Assembly: GCF_014649995.1 (NCBI RefSeq)
Contig: NZ_BMUC01000017.1
Span: 86,929 to 150,928, forward strand
Direction of reading: 5' to 3'
Length of the DNA stretch: 64,000 bases
Source of the DNA: Streptomyces griseoflavus
GTDB taxonomy: Bacteria; Actinomycetota; Actinomycetes; Streptomycetales; Streptomycetaceae
Positions 9,512-18,195 of this stretch are shown here, piece after piece. Position numbers and translations under genes: made by a program. The notes under the pieces were generated by a model. The model did no database searches. It was not told where the DNA came from and saw only the letters and a program-made list of their open reading frames with translations. The stretch's first letter is position 1; the number at the start of each line of letters is the position of its first letter.

Positions 9512-10672
9512 TCAAGCTCGCTTGAGGTCAAGGGTGTTCCGGCCGAGGGCGAGGGAGACGGCTGTCAGGGCGCTGTGGAAGGACACCTCGCTGAGCACGC
9601 CGGGTGCGGCGACCTGGTCGCCGGCGAGGTGGACGCCGTCGCCGCGGTCGATGGCGGGCCGGTCGCGCCAGCTGGTGCCGGGCGGGTCGACGGCGCCGGT
9701 GCGGCCGTCGGCGATCGCCTCGCGCCGCCAGGTGACCCGGTCCCGCCAGCCGGGCAGGGCCAGGTCGAGGAGTTCCTCGGCGCGGGCGGTGCCGTGCGCC
9801 TTGGTCTCGTGCGGGGCGATGGGGATCTGGCCCTGGACGAGCTGTTCGCCGGCGGGGGCGAGGGTGCGGTCCTGCGCGGTGAAGCGTTCCAGCCAGCCGG
9901 GTGCGTCCAGGTCGGAGACGACGAACGCGTCGCCGCGCCGGGTGCGTACGGCGAGGTCGATCAGGACGGTGCGGCCGCTCGGCCAGGTCAGTGAGGTGTC
10001 GCCGAGGAGGCGGCGGGCGGAGTCCAGCGAGGTGGCGACGACGACGGGGGTGTCGGTGGGCAGGGTGTCGACGCGGGAGAGGGTTTCCACGCGGACGCCG
10101 AGGTTCCAGGCGTGGGCGGCCATGCGGTCGATGAGGGCGCCCCAGCCGCCGCGCGGGTAGTGGGCCTCCGGGGGGAGCCGGGTGGCGCGGCGCAGGCGTT
10201 CCTGGACGAAGGCGGCGGAGAGCGAGCCGGGGTCGTGGTGGAAGAGCGCGACCGCCGCGTAGTGGGCGGCGGCCCGCGCGCCGTCCTCGCCGGCGATCGG
10301 GGTGGCCCAGGTGTGGAAGTCGGTGTCGACGGGGGCCCGGTCGGCGCTGTGGCGCAGGAGTTTCAGCAGGGGAAGCGGCGGGGTGCGGCGGAGGGTGCCG
10401 CGGTGGCGGAGCCGGAAGCGGGCCAGTTCCCGGGGCGGTACGGGGGCGAGCGGGCCGATGAGGTCGCGCCCGCGGAGCCAGGTCCAGTGGGGGCCGCCGC
10501 GGTAGAGGGCGTGGGGTCCCTCGTTGGTGCGGTAGGGGCCGTCGCCGGTGCGGGCGCGGCCGCCGAGGGTGTGGTGGGCTTCGTGGACGGTGACCTTGGC
10601 GCCCGCCTCCGCGGCGGTGATGGCCGCGGTGAGTCCGGCGAAGCCGCCGCCGATGACGGTGATGCGCTGCAT
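9512..10672 (-). CDS. FAD-dependent oxidoreductase (amine oxidase/phytoene desaturase-like)
   Basis: The 386-residue flavoprotein starts with a classic dinucleotide-binding fold: GGGFAG at 8-13 and the ribose-binding acid E31 (VHEAHH). It is followed by GGRARTGDGPYRTNEGPHAL, typical of the NAD(P)-binding Rossmann/amine-oxidase group that includes phytoene desaturases and protoporphyrinogen oxidase-like enzymes. A C-terminal FAD-contact region (DGVHLAGDQVAAPGVL) is also visible. The substrate cannot be assigned, and no carotenoid genes are nearby. The frame extends to 10804, but the ATG at 10672 begins the FAD fold and has GGGAGA upstream. It is divergent from the pentapeptide-repeat gene. Confidence 0.87.
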   Translation of the reverse strand: MQRITVIGGGFAGLTAAITAAEAGAKVTVHEAHHTLGGRARTGDGPYRTNEGPHALYRGGPHWTWLRGRDLIGPLAPVPPRELARFRLRHRGTLRRTPPLPLLKLLRHSADRAPVDTDFHTWATPIAGEDGARAAAHYAAVALFHHDPGSLSAAFVQERLRRATRLPPEAHYPRGGWGALIDRMAAHAWNLGVRVETLSRVDTLPTDTPVVVATSLDSARRLLGDTSLTWPSGRTVLIDLAVRTRRGDAFVVSDLDAPGWLERFTAQDRTLAPAGEQLVQGQIPIAPHETKAHGTARAEELLDLALPGWRDRVTWRREAIADGRTGAVDPPGTSWRDRPAIDRGDGVHLAGDQVAAPGVLSEVSFHSALTAVSLALGRNTLDLKRA

Positions 10673-10802
10673 GGCTGGGGTCTCCCTTGCTCGGATGGTC
10701 TTCCGGCTGTGCCAAGGAGACGCGAGAGGGCGCCTGGATGTGACATGCGCGGCGTTCTCGCAGGTCGGGGGGTTTGTCAGTGGTGGGGTGCAGCATGGGC
10801 GC

Positions 10803-11480
10803 ATGGTGAGGCGAGCGGCGGGTGGTCCTGGGGTGAAGGCGGCGCGGCGCCCGGAGCTGCGGCTGCCGGCGCCGGAGCGGTTCGAGGGGGCCGGGCTGGA
10901 GCCGGACGGGGATTACGACGGCCTGGAGTTCCGGGAGGAGGACTTCGCCGGGCAGGACGGCGGCGGGGCGCGTTTCATGGACTGCGCGCTGCGGGGGTGC
11001 GTGCTGGACGGGACGCGGTTGTCGCGGGCGCGGCTGCTGGATTCGGTGCTGGCCGGTGTCCGGGGGGTGGGCACCGATCTCGCGGAGGCCACGTTGCGGG
11101 ACGTGGAGCTGACGGACGCGCGGCTCGGGGGGACGCGGCTGCACGGGGCGGTGTTGGAGCGGGTGCTGGTCCGGGGCGGGAAGGTCGACTTCCTGAACCT
11201 GCGCGGTGCGCGGCTCAAGGACGTGGTCTTCGAGGGGTGCGTGCTGGTCGAGCCGGACTTCGGCGGGGCGCGGCTGGAGCGGGTGGAGTTCGTGGACTGC
11301 GCGCTGAAGGGGGCCGACCTCTCGGGCGTGACGCTGAGGGACGTGGATCTGCGGGGTGCCGCGTCGCTGGAGATCGCGAGGGGGGTGGACCGGCTGTCGG
11401 GGGCGGTGATCAGTCCGGCGCAGTTGCTGGATCTGGCGCCGGTGCTGGCGGGGGAGCTGGGGATCAGGGTGGAGGGGTGA
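10803..11480 (+). CDS. Pentapeptide-repeat protein
   Basis: In this 225-residue protein most of residues 50-195 follow the A(D/N)LxX repeat, which folds into a right-handed beta-helix. Examples are CALRGCVLDG, TRLSRARLLD, ARLERVEFVD and ALKGADLSGV. Some family members mimic DNA and bind gyrase, giving quinolone tolerance; others have no known role, so none is claimed here. The ATG at 10803 was chosen because the frame upstream overlaps the promoter of the divergent FAD enzyme. No signal peptide or membrane segment is visible. Confidence 0.85.
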   Translation: MVRRAAGGPGVKAARRPELRLPAPERFEGAGLEPDGDYDGLEFREEDFAGQDGGGARFMDCALRGCVLDGTRLSRARLLDSVLAGVRGVGTDLAEATLRDVELTDARLGGTRLHGAVLERVLVRGGKVDFLNLRGARLKDVVFEGCVLVEPDFGGARLERVEFVDCALKGADLSGVTLRDVDLRGAASLEIARGVDRLSGAVISPAQLLDLAPVLAGELGIRVEG

Positions 11481-11496
11481 GGGGCCGGGGCGGGGG

Positions 11497-12036
11497 CTAC
11501 TTCAGGCGGGGGTAGCGGGCCTGGAGGGTCCAGACGGCCGGGTTGTCGGCGAGGTCGTCGTGGAGGTCGGTGAGGTCGGCGACGAGGTCGTGGAGGAAGT
11601 CGCGGGCCTCGCGGCGCAGCGCGGAGTGGGAGAAGGTCAGCGGGGGCTCGGAGGCGGGCAGCCATTCCGCCTCGATGTCCACCCAGCCGAAGCGGCGCTC
11701 GAAGAGGAGACGGTCGGTGGACTCGGTGAAGTCCAGTTCCGCGTACTGGGGGCGGGAGGCGCGGGAGCCGGCCGGGTCCTGGTCGATGCGCTCCACGATG
11801 TCGCACAGGGCCCACGCGAAGTCGAGGACCGGCACCCATCCCCAGGTTGTGGACAGTTCGCGGTCGGTCTCGGTGTCGGCGAGGTAGACGTCACCGCAGA
11901 ACAGGTCGTGGCGCAGGGCGTGGACGTCCGCGCGGCGGTAGTCGGTCTGCGGGGGGTCGGGGAAGCGGTGGGAAAGGGCGTAGCCGATGTCGAGCACGTG
12001 GGTGATGGTGTCACGGCTCGGCGCACCGTCCCTCAT
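11497..12036 (-). CDS. Conserved hypothetical protein
   Basis: I do not recognise a domain. The 179-residue protein is soluble and acidic, with many aromatic and Asp residues (DFAWALCDIVERIDQD, RRFGWVDIEAEWLP). It has no signal peptide and no membrane segment. The composition and length suggest a compact intracellular protein such as an immunity-like or nucleotide-binding fold, but this is only an impression. Its start lies 11 bp from the start of the divergent M1 peptidase, so the two must share a very compact promoter region. It converges on the pentapeptide gene with a 16-bp gap. Confidence 0.75.
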   Translation of the reverse strand: MRDGAPSRDTITHVLDIGYALSHRFPDPPQTDYRRADVHALRHDLFCGDVYLADTETDRELSTTWGWVPVLDFAWALCDIVERIDQDPAGSRASRPQYAELDFTESTDRLLFERRFGWVDIEAEWLPASEPPLTFSHSALRREARDFLHDLVADLTDLHDDLADNPAVWTLQARYPRLK

Positions 12037-12047
12037 AGGATCCGGGA

Positions 12048-13472
12048 GTGCGCTCCTACCGCCCCGGCTCCGGCCCCCGCAGTGTCGCCGCCGCGCTGCT
12101 CGCGGTGTCGCTGGCGGCGTGCGGAGGCGGTACGGGGGCCGGTGCGGGCGGGGCGGGCGGCTCCGGGGCGGGCGATCCGTACTTCCCGCGGTCCGGGAAT
12201 GAGGGCTACGACGTCCTGCACTACGCCCTCGACCTCTCCTACGACCCGCGTGCCCGCCGTCTGGAGGGTGCCGCGACGATCACCGCCCGGGCGACGCGGG
12301 ACCTCACGGCGTTCAACCTCGACCTGTCGGGTCTCGACGTCGGGACCGTCACGGTCGGGGGGAAGGGTGCCCGGTGGAGCAGGGACGGGCAGGAGCTGAC
12401 CGTCCGGCCGCGTGGGGCGCTCGACCGTGACGCGCGTTTCCGGGTCGTCGTCCGCTACTCCGGTGTCCCCGGGACGGTGACCGATCCGGACGGTTCCGAG
12501 GAGGGCTGGCTGCGCACCGCCGACGGTGCGCTGGCCCTGGGGCAGCCGGTGGGCTCGATGGCGTGGTTCCCGGGCAACCACCACCCCTCCGACAAGGCGG
12601 CGTACAGCGTCGCGGTGACCGTGCCGGAGGGGCTGCGGGTGGTGTCCAACGGGGAGCCGGCCGGGGAGGAGACGAAGGAGGGCCGGACGACCTACCGGTG
12701 GCGCACCACCGAGCCGATGGCGAGCTATCTGGCCACCGTCGCCATCGGCAGGTACGAGGTCGGGCGGGCCACGACGCGGAGCGGGCTGCCCGTGTACACG
12801 GCCGTCGACCCCGAGCAGGCGGACGCGAGCCGTGCGGTGCTGGCGCGGCTCCCGGAGGTGGTGGAGTGGGCGGAGCGGACCTTCGGGCCGTACCCGTTCT
12901 CCTCCGCGGGGGCGGTCGTGGAGCGTCCGCAGGACGTGGGGTACGCCCTGGAGACGCAGAACCGCCCGGTCTTCCCCGGCGCCCCGGACATGGCCCTGCT
13001 GGTGCACGAGATCGCCCACCAGTGGTACGGCGACTCCGTCTCGCCGCGGACCTGGCGGGACATGTGGCTGAACGAGGGCTTCGCGACGTACGCGCAGTGG
13101 CTGTGGCAGGAGGACCACGGCGGCGGCAGCGCGCAGCGGACGTTCGACGCGCTGTACGCGGGCGGGTACTTCCCGGACGAGGGGAGCAACGAGGCGCTGT
13201 GGGCGTTCCCGCCGGCGGAGCCGCCGGACGCGGCGAGCATCTCCGCCACGCCGGTGTACTGGCGGGGCGCGATGGTGCTGCACAAGGTGCGGCAGACGGT
13301 CGGTGACGAGGCGTTCGGCGCGCTGCTGAAGGGCTGGGCGCGCGAGCACCGGCACGGCAACGCGGACACCGGCGACTTCACGGCGTACGTGGAGGAGTCC
13401 GCCCCGGACGAGGACTTCGACGGGATCTGGCGGGAGTGGCTGTACGGGGAGGGGCGGCCGGCGCGGCCGTGA
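12048..13472 (+). CDS. Secreted M1-family zinc metallopeptidase (lipoprotein)
   Basis: The 474-residue protein has a lipoprotein signal (lipobox LAAC, Cys25) and then a Gly/Ala linker. The aminopeptidase N-like beta domain covers about 50-240. The catalytic thermolysin-like domain has zinc ligands H320-E321-x-x-H324 (HEIAHQWYG) and E343 in NEGF. It should be an extracellular, membrane-tethered zinc peptidase. The substrate-side GAMEN motif of classical M1 enzymes reads GYALET here, and the C-terminal helical domain is short, as in other actinobacterial single-unit M1 proteins. The start is a GTG at 12048, just before the basic signal-peptide region. Confidence 0.9.
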   Translation: MRSYRPGSGPRSVAAALLAVSLAACGGGTGAGAGGAGGSGAGDPYFPRSGNEGYDVLHYALDLSYDPRARRLEGAATITARATRDLTAFNLDLSGLDVGTVTVGGKGARWSRDGQELTVRPRGALDRDARFRVVVRYSGVPGTVTDPDGSEEGWLRTADGALALGQPVGSMAWFPGNHHPSDKAAYSVAVTVPEGLRVVSNGEPAGEETKEGRTTYRWRTTEPMASYLATVAIGRYEVGRATTRSGLPVYTAVDPEQADASRAVLARLPEVVEWAERTFGPYPFSSAGAVVERPQDVGYALETQNRPVFPGAPDMALLVHEIAHQWYGDSVSPRTWRDMWLNEGFATYAQWLWQEDHGGGSAQRTFDALYAGGYFPDEGSNEALWAFPPAEPPDAASISATPVYWRGAMVLHKVRQTVGDEAFGALLKGWAREHRHGNADTGDFTAYVEESAPDEDFDGIWREWLYGEGRPARP

Positions 13473-13531
13473 CCGGGGCCCGCGGCCGTGCCGGACGGTG
13501 CCGTCCAGGGGCCGCACCGGGGCCGCACCGG

Positions 13532-13572
13532 CCGGAGCCCCGGCCCCGCGGGAGGCGGGACCGGGGCTCCGG
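13532..13572. terminator. Terminator between convergent M1 peptidase and terD genes
   Basis: A perfect 12-bp stem (CCGGAGCCCCGG at 13532-13543 with its complement at 13561-13572) encloses a GC-rich 17-base loop. The position between two convergent stops suggests use from both sides. Confidence 0.7.
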
Positions 13573-13589
13573 TGCGGCAGCGGTGTCCG

Positions 13590-14165
13590 TCAGACGTTCA
13601 CGCCGAAGTCCTGGGCGATGCCCACGAGACCCGAGGCGTAGCCCTGGCCGACGGCGCGGAACTTCCACTCCGCGCCGTTGCGGTACAGCTCGCCGAAGAC
13701 CATGGCGGTCTCGGTGGCGGCGTCCTCCGACAGGTCGTAGCGGGCGATCTCGGCGCCGCCGGCCTGGTTGACGATGCGGATGTAGGCGTTGCGGACCTGG
13801 CCGAAGTTCTGCGAGCGGTTCTCGGCGTCGTAGATCGACACCGGGAAGACGATCTTGTCGATGTCGGCCGGGAGAGCGGCCAGGTTGACGTTGATCGCCT
13901 CGTCGTCGCCCTCGCCCTCGCCGGTGCGGTTGTCACCGGTGTGGACGATGGTGTTGTCCGGGGTCTGCTTGTTGTTGAAGAACACGAAGTGGCCGTCCGA
14001 GTAGACCTTGCCCTGCGTGTTGACCGCGATCGCCGAGGCGTCGAGGTCGAAGTCCGTGCCGGTGGTGGTGCGGACGTCCCAGCCGAGGCCCACGGTGACG
14101 GCGGTCAGGCCCGGAGCCTCCTTGGTGAGCGAGACGTTGCCACCCTTGGACAGGCTTACAGCCAT
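13590..14165 (-). CDS. terD: TerD-family calcium-binding stress protein
   Basis: The 191-residue protein matches TerD along its whole length: the start [18 protein letters not shown], the calcium-site region [10 protein letters not shown], and the second acidic cluster [14 protein letters not shown]. TerD proteins belong to the Ter stress-response system, first seen as tellurite resistance. In Streptomyces, TerD-class proteins are abundant and affect calcium-dependent development. The gene is alone here, with no terB, terC or terZ beside it. Third positions and length are normal for the family. The ATG at 14165 is unambiguous. Confidence 0.93.
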   Translation of the reverse strand: MAVSLSKGGNVSLTKEAPGLTAVTVGLGWDVRTTTGTDFDLDASAIAVNTQGKVYSDGHFVFFNNKQTPDNTIVHTGDNRTGEGEGDDEAINVNLAALPADIDKIVFPVSIYDAENRSQNFGQVRNAYIRIVNQAGGAEIARYDLSEDAATETAMVFGELYRNGAEWKFRAVGQGYASGLVGIAQDFGVNV

Positions 14166-14338
14166 TGTTGGGAGTCCCTTCCCTCGTTTACGTACGGCTA
14201 GAAGCTACAGCTATCACCTTGAACGCCGAGAGGGGTGCGCAGGGTTCCAGTCGGCTTTACTTTCTTTACCCGGGTTTCGCGCGGGCCGCGCGGATATTGG
14301 GGTGACGTGGGCGGGTCGGGCACGGGAACCTGTAGGGC

Positions 14339-14767
14339 ATGTCCGGTCCGTATGTCATCCGCGGCTCCGTCTCCCTGCCCGAGGCCGAGCTCATGTGGCG
14401 TTTCTCGCGGTCGTCCGGGCCGGGTGGGCAGCACGTGAACACCAGCGACTCCCAGGTCGAACTGCGTTTCGACCTCGCCGCGACCGAGGCGCTGCCCGAG
14501 GTGTGGAAGCGGCGGGCGCTCGAACGGCTGGCGGGGCGGCTGAACGGCGGGGTGGTCACGGTCCGTGCCTCGGAGCACCGGTCGCAGTGGCGCAACCGCG
14601 AGACCGCGGCGGTGCGGCTGGCGGCGCTGCTGGCCGAGGCGACTGCGCCGCCGCCGAAGCCGCGCCGGGCGACGCGGGTTCCGCGCGGGATCAACGAACG
14701 GCGGCTGCGGGAGAAGAAGCAGCGGTCGGAGACGAAGCGGGGGCGCTCCGCGCGGGACTGGGGGTGA
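14339..14767 (+). CDS. arfB: ArfB/ICT1-type alternative ribosome-rescue peptidyl-tRNA hydrolase
   Basis: This 142-residue protein is a release-factor domain without a codon-recognition domain. The GGQ hydrolysis motif is at residues 29-31 in SSGPGGQHVNTSDSQVEL. The C-terminal 35 residues are very basic (INERRLREKKQRSETKRGR) and would fit into the empty mRNA channel of a stalled ribosome. The expected role is to free peptides from non-stop ribosomes. It is divergent from terD and precedes a region with a dispersed repeat. The ATG at 14339 is the first in frame and lacks a strong ribosome-binding site. Confidence 0.9.
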   Translation: MSGPYVIRGSVSLPEAELMWRFSRSSGPGGQHVNTSDSQVELRFDLAATEALPEVWKRRALERLAGRLNGGVVTVRASEHRSQWRNRETAAVRLAALLAEATAPPPKPRRATRVPRGINERRLREKKQRSETKRGRSARDWG

Positions 14768-14876
14768 GCCCCCGGTTCCCCCCTGGGCGGTGTGGCCCCG
14801 GGCCCTGGTGCGTGCTTCACCTTGTGTGGGTGGCCGCTGCGGAGGCCGGTGGGTTCCTGCGGGACCGTCGTGGCTG

Positions 14877-14900
14877 GTCGCGCAGTTCCCCGCGCCCCTG
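14877..14900. repeat. Dispersed intergenic repeat, copy 1
   Basis: These 24 bases, with core GCGCAGTTCCCCGCG, are identical to 30810-30833. Both copies are outside genes. From memory this sequence recurs widely between genes in Streptomyces genomes; its function is unknown. Confidence 0.7.
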
Positions 14901-14974
14901 AGGGCGTTGGGGTCGGGGTCTGTGCGCGGGTGTGGCGGGGCTGGTCGTGTGGTTGGCCGGGGACCTGAGGGGGG

Positions 14975-15448
14975 TCAGGGGAGGGGGAGGACGCCTACGG
15001 TTTCGGTGTCGGCGGTTTCGCCGGTCTTGTGGAAGCCCAGGCCGAGGTAGAAGTGCTCGGGGCCGTGGGCGCCGGGGCTCCAGGTGACGTAGAGCTCCTT
15101 CGTGCCCCGGCGGCGGAGTTCCCCGGCCACCGCGTGGACGGCGAACCGGCCGTAGCCCTTGCCCTGTTCGTCCGCGGCGATGTTCAGCCGCCACAGGCCG
15201 GAGCGGACGACGCTGCCGCCGTCCTCGTGCCAGTCGATGTCGAGGAAGGCCATCAGGAAGCCGACCGCGCGGTCACCGTCCATGATCAGGCGGGGCCAGG
15301 CGGAGCCGGGGTGGACGTACGCCTCGGCGAGGGAGTGCACCACCGGTTCCACTGCGAATTCCTGGTCGGGGCGGACCCGTATACCGAGGGCGGCCTTCAG
15401 GTTCTTCGGGGTGATCTCTTCGAGGCGCGGTGCGGCGGTCGTCGTCAC
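14975..15448 (-). CDS. GNAT-family N-acetyltransferase
   Basis: The 157-residue protein has the GNAT core. SGLWRLNIAADEQGKGYG supplies strand 4 and the acetyl-CoA pyrophosphate loop (Q/RxxGxG type, EQGKGYGR), and FYLGLGFHKTGE supplies the C-terminal motif. The N-terminal EITPKNLKAALGIRVRP is seen in spermine/spermidine-like and related GNATs, but the acceptor substrate is unknown. The open frame can start from a TTG at 15484. I prefer the GTG at 15448 because it leaves the normal N-terminus. The gene ends in a convergent gap with arfB that holds a dispersed repeat. Confidence 0.85.
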   Translation of the reverse strand: MTTTAAPRLEEITPKNLKAALGIRVRPDQEFAVEPVVHSLAEAYVHPGSAWPRLIMDGDRAVGFLMAFLDIDWHEDGGSVVRSGLWRLNIAADEQGKGYGRFAVHAVAGELRRRGTKELYVTWSPGAHGPEHFYLGLGFHKTGETADTETVGVLPLP

Positions 15449-15491
15449 CCGGGCACCGTAGGCACGGAAATGCGGTGCCGACAAAGGGATT

Positions 15492-16076
15492 TCAGCCCAA
15501 CTGCCGGTAACGGCCGCGGAAATACGTCAGCGGCCCGCCCTCCGCGCTCGGTACGCGGGCGGTCATGACGCGGCCGATCACCAGGGTGTGGTCCCCGGCC
15601 GGCACCCGCTGCTCGGTGCGGCACTCCAGGGTCGCCAGCGCACCGCCCACGAGGGGGGCGCCGCTGTACTCGCCCCGCTGGTAGGGGATGTCCGCGAACA
15701 GCAGGCGGTCGCTGACGCGGCCCTTCATCGCGAAGCGGCCCGCGATGTGCCGCTGGCTCTCGGAGAGCACGGACACCGCCCACACCGGCTGTTCGTCGAG
15801 GAGGTCGTCCATGCGGGAGCCCTCGCGCAGGCTGACCAGGACCAGCGGCGGGTCCAGGGAGACGGACAGGAAGGCGGTCGCCGTCATGCCGACGTCCTCG
15901 CCGGCCGGTGCCTGCGGGTCGTCCGGGTCCAGCGGCGGCTCCAGCGCGGTCACCAGGACCACGCCGGCGGCCAGACGGGACATGGCGGCGCGGAACTCGT
16001 CGTTGCTCACCCCCTCAGCATGCCGGGCGGGGGACGGAACGGTGATCGAGGCCGGGGCGGCGGGAGTGTTCAGCAC
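15492..16076 (-). CDS. Flavin reductase-like FMN-binding protein
   Basis: The 194-residue protein has the flavin-reductase split-barrel fold. FRAAMSRLAAGVVLVTA opens it, MTATAFLSVSLDPPLVLVSL binds FMN, and the C-terminal GDHTLVIGRVM stretch is typical. Such proteins supply reduced flavin to two-component monooxygenases, or reduce flavin with NAD(P)H. No monooxygenase gene is adjacent. Two GTG starts are possible: 16076, giving a 23-residue Ala/Pro leader, and one at the VSNDEF position. I kept the longer one with reservation. It lies upstream of the GNAT gene on the same strand (43-bp gap). Confidence 0.85.
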   Translation of the reverse strand: MLNTPAAPASITVPSPARHAEGVSNDEFRAAMSRLAAGVVLVTALEPPLDPDDPQAPAGEDVGMTATAFLSVSLDPPLVLVSLREGSRMDDLLDEQPVWAVSVLSESQRHIAGRFAMKGRVSDRLLFADIPYQRGEYSGAPLVGGALATLECRTEQRVPAGDHTLVIGRVMTARVPSAEGGPLTYFRGRYRQLG

Positions 16077-16245
16077 ACCGGGAACGCTAATCTCCGCTCC
16101 ACGGGCACCGCATCGGACCCCGGCCCGAACCGGGACCTAGGACCACCGCCCGATCCGGGCACAGGTCCCGCCCAACCGCCGTAAAAACCGTGTTCGGTAA
16201 AGGCCGGGAAACGACGGAAAGACCACGCAATTGTTCACGTTTAGC

Positions 16246-16261
16246 TGTGACTTGAGTCACA
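16246..16261. promoter_or_regulatory. Inverted repeat in the cdgB upstream region
   Basis: TGTGACTTGAGTCACA is a 6+4+6 near-palindrome about 130 bp before cdgB. Its TGAC/GTCA half-sites resemble the BldD operator, but the spacer is 4 rather than the 5 bases of the consensus I recall. BldD is reported to control cdgB in S. coelicolor. Nothing else stands out in the 16077-16390 gap. Confidence 0.4.
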
Positions 16262-16390
16262 AGGGGCAGATATTGTTGACCCTGTGTACCGAGTGGGCAG
16301 CGCGCTGTGATTCAGTGGCGGGGAAGCTGGTACGACGATACGCCGAAGAGAACCCTTGATTCGCTCCGAGGTCTCGGGGGGAGGGCGAGG

Positions 16391-18079
16391 ATGGAGACCG
16401 AGTCGGAACCCTACGTCCGTCTTGCGTCGCTGCGGCAACTGCATCAGGCCATGGCCGACATGAACACGGCGCGCAGTCTGGCGGACACGTTGCAGACGGT
16501 CGCGGACGGTGTCGTGGGCGCCCTCGGGTACGAGCTGGCCGCCGTCAACCTCGTACGCCCCGACGGTGATCTCGTGGTCGCCGCCCTGGCCGGGAACTCC
16601 GCCGCCGAAGCCCTCATCACGGGCCGGGCCGGCTCCCGCGAGTCCTGGGACCGCCGCCTCCACATGGGCGAACGCTGGGGCGACCTGATCTTCATACCGC
16701 ACACCGAGGGCTGGGTCCTCGACGACGACGACGTCCCGCAGTGGTACACCGACGGGCCCGCGCCCCGCTTCGAGGACGAGTGGCACCCCTCCGACCGGCT
16801 CTTCGCCCCCATGTACGCGCCCGGACCGCAGGGCGGCGGCACCTCCGGCGAACTGGTCGGCGTGCTCTCCGTGGACCGCCCGCGCAACGGCCGGCGGCCC
16901 GGCGCCTGGGGCCGCGAGGCCCTGCAGATGTACGCCTTCCAGGCCGCCATCGCGATCAGCAACGCGCGTCTCCGTGCGAACATGCAGCGCGCCCTGGTCC
17001 GCCTGGAGCGCGACCAACAGGCGCTGCGGGCCAGCGAGGAGAGCTTCCGCCAGGCCTTCGAGTACGCGCCCTCCGGCATGGCCATCGCCGAGATGGGCGG
17101 CGACCAGCACGGACGCATCCTGCGCACCAACGACGCCCTGTGCCGCCTCCTGGGCCGCCCCGCCTCCGCGATGCGCCGCTACTCCTTCTCCGACCTCGTC
17201 CACCCCGAGGACATAGGCACCCTGCTGCGCACCTCCGCCGAGGGCGGGCGGGCCGAGCTGCGCCTCGGCCGCCGCGACGGCACCTACGTGTGGGTCTCGC
17301 TGCGCAACTCCGTCGTCGCCGACGCCGCCGACGGCCCCCGCTTCCTGCTCACCCACGTCGAGGACATCGAGGAGCGCAAGCGCCGCGAGCTGCAGCTCGC
17401 CCACCGCGCCTCGCACGACTCGCTCACCGGGCTGCCCAACTCCGCCGAGCTGCGGGCGCGCCTGTCCTCGCGGCTGTGCCGGCAGCAGCCGCAGAGCGCG
17501 CTGCCGGCCGACGTCGACTCCATGGACCCCTTCGAGTCCTTCGACTCCCACGACGCCGCCTACGGCCCGCCCGTCTTCGACCGGGGGCACGACTTCGACT
17601 TCCCGCCGGACACCGAGGGGTACGACGGGTTCGACCGCCATGTGCACACCATCGCGCCCGCCGCCGAGTTCGACGACGGAGCCAAGGGACTCGCGGTGCT
17701 CTTCTGCGACCTCGACGGCTTCAAGTCGATCAACGACCGGTTCGGGCACAACGCCGGTGACGCGGTGCTCATCGAGGTCGCCCGCCGGCTCAGCAACGGC
17801 GTGCGGGACGGTGACACCGTCGCCCGGCTCGGCGGCGACGAGTTCGTGATCCTCGCCGACGGACTCGGACGGGCCGACGCCCAGGACCTCGCTGTGCGGC
17901 TGCGCAACGAGATCATCCAGCCCATCCGGGCCGAGGGCCGGGCCGTGCGGGTCGGCGCCAGCTTCGGCATCGGATGGGCGCACTGCGGGATGACCGCGGA
18001 CGAAGTGCTGAAGTCGGCTGACGAACGGATGTACGTCGAGAAACGATCTCGTCCCAAACAACACAGACGTGCGGGATGA
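16391..18079 (+). CDS. cdgB: Diguanylate cyclase CdgB (GAF-PAS-GGDEF)
   Basis: The 562-residue protein makes the second messenger cyclic di-GMP from two GTP molecules. In Streptomyces this nucleotide drives BldD dimerisation and holds back development. A GAF domain spans about 15-190, a PAS/PAC sensor about 205-340 (GMAIAEMGGDQHGRILRTND), and the GGDEF domain about 420-550. The active-site GGDEF is at 481-485. The product-inhibition I-site RxxD (RDGD) sits five residues before it at 472-475, so feedback control should be intact. An acidic insertion of about 70 residues (roughly 370-430) splits the start of the cyclase domain. The ATG at 16391 has GGGGAGGGCGAGG immediately upstream, better than the frame start at 16307. 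Confidence 0.93.
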   Translation: METESEPYVRLASLRQLHQAMADMNTARSLADTLQTVADGVVGALGYELAAVNLVRPDGDLVVAALAGNSAAEALITGRAGSRESWDRRLHMGERWGDLIFIPHTEGWVLDDDDVPQWYTDGPAPRFEDEWHPSDRLFAPMYAPGPQGGGTSGELVGVLSVDRPRNGRRPGAWGREALQMYAFQAAIAISNARLRANMQRALVRLERDQQALRASEESFRQAFEYAPSGMAIAEMGGDQHGRILRTNDALCRLLGRPASAMRRYSFSDLVHPEDIGTLLRTSAEGGRAELRLGRRDGTYVWVSLRNSVVADAADGPRFLLTHVEDIEERKRRELQLAHRASHDSLTGLPNSAELRARLSSRLCRQQPQSALPADVDSMDPFESFDSHDAAYGPPVFDRGHDFDFPPDTEGYDGFDRHVHTIAPAAEFDDGAKGLAVLFCDLDGFKSINDRFGHNAGDAVLIEVARRLSNGVRDGDTVARLGGDEFVILADGLGRADAQDLAVRLRNEIIQPIRAEGRAVRVGASFGIGWAHCGMTADEVLKSADERMYVEKRSRPKQHRRAG

Positions 18080-18195
18080 TGCGCAGGTCAGCGTGTTGAT
18101 GCGGTCGACGTCACCCGATCGGCTCAGGGGAACCGGGTAGGCTCGCCTTCTTCGCACACGTACCGCACCCGATCCGCAGCTAGGAGCACCAAGGG

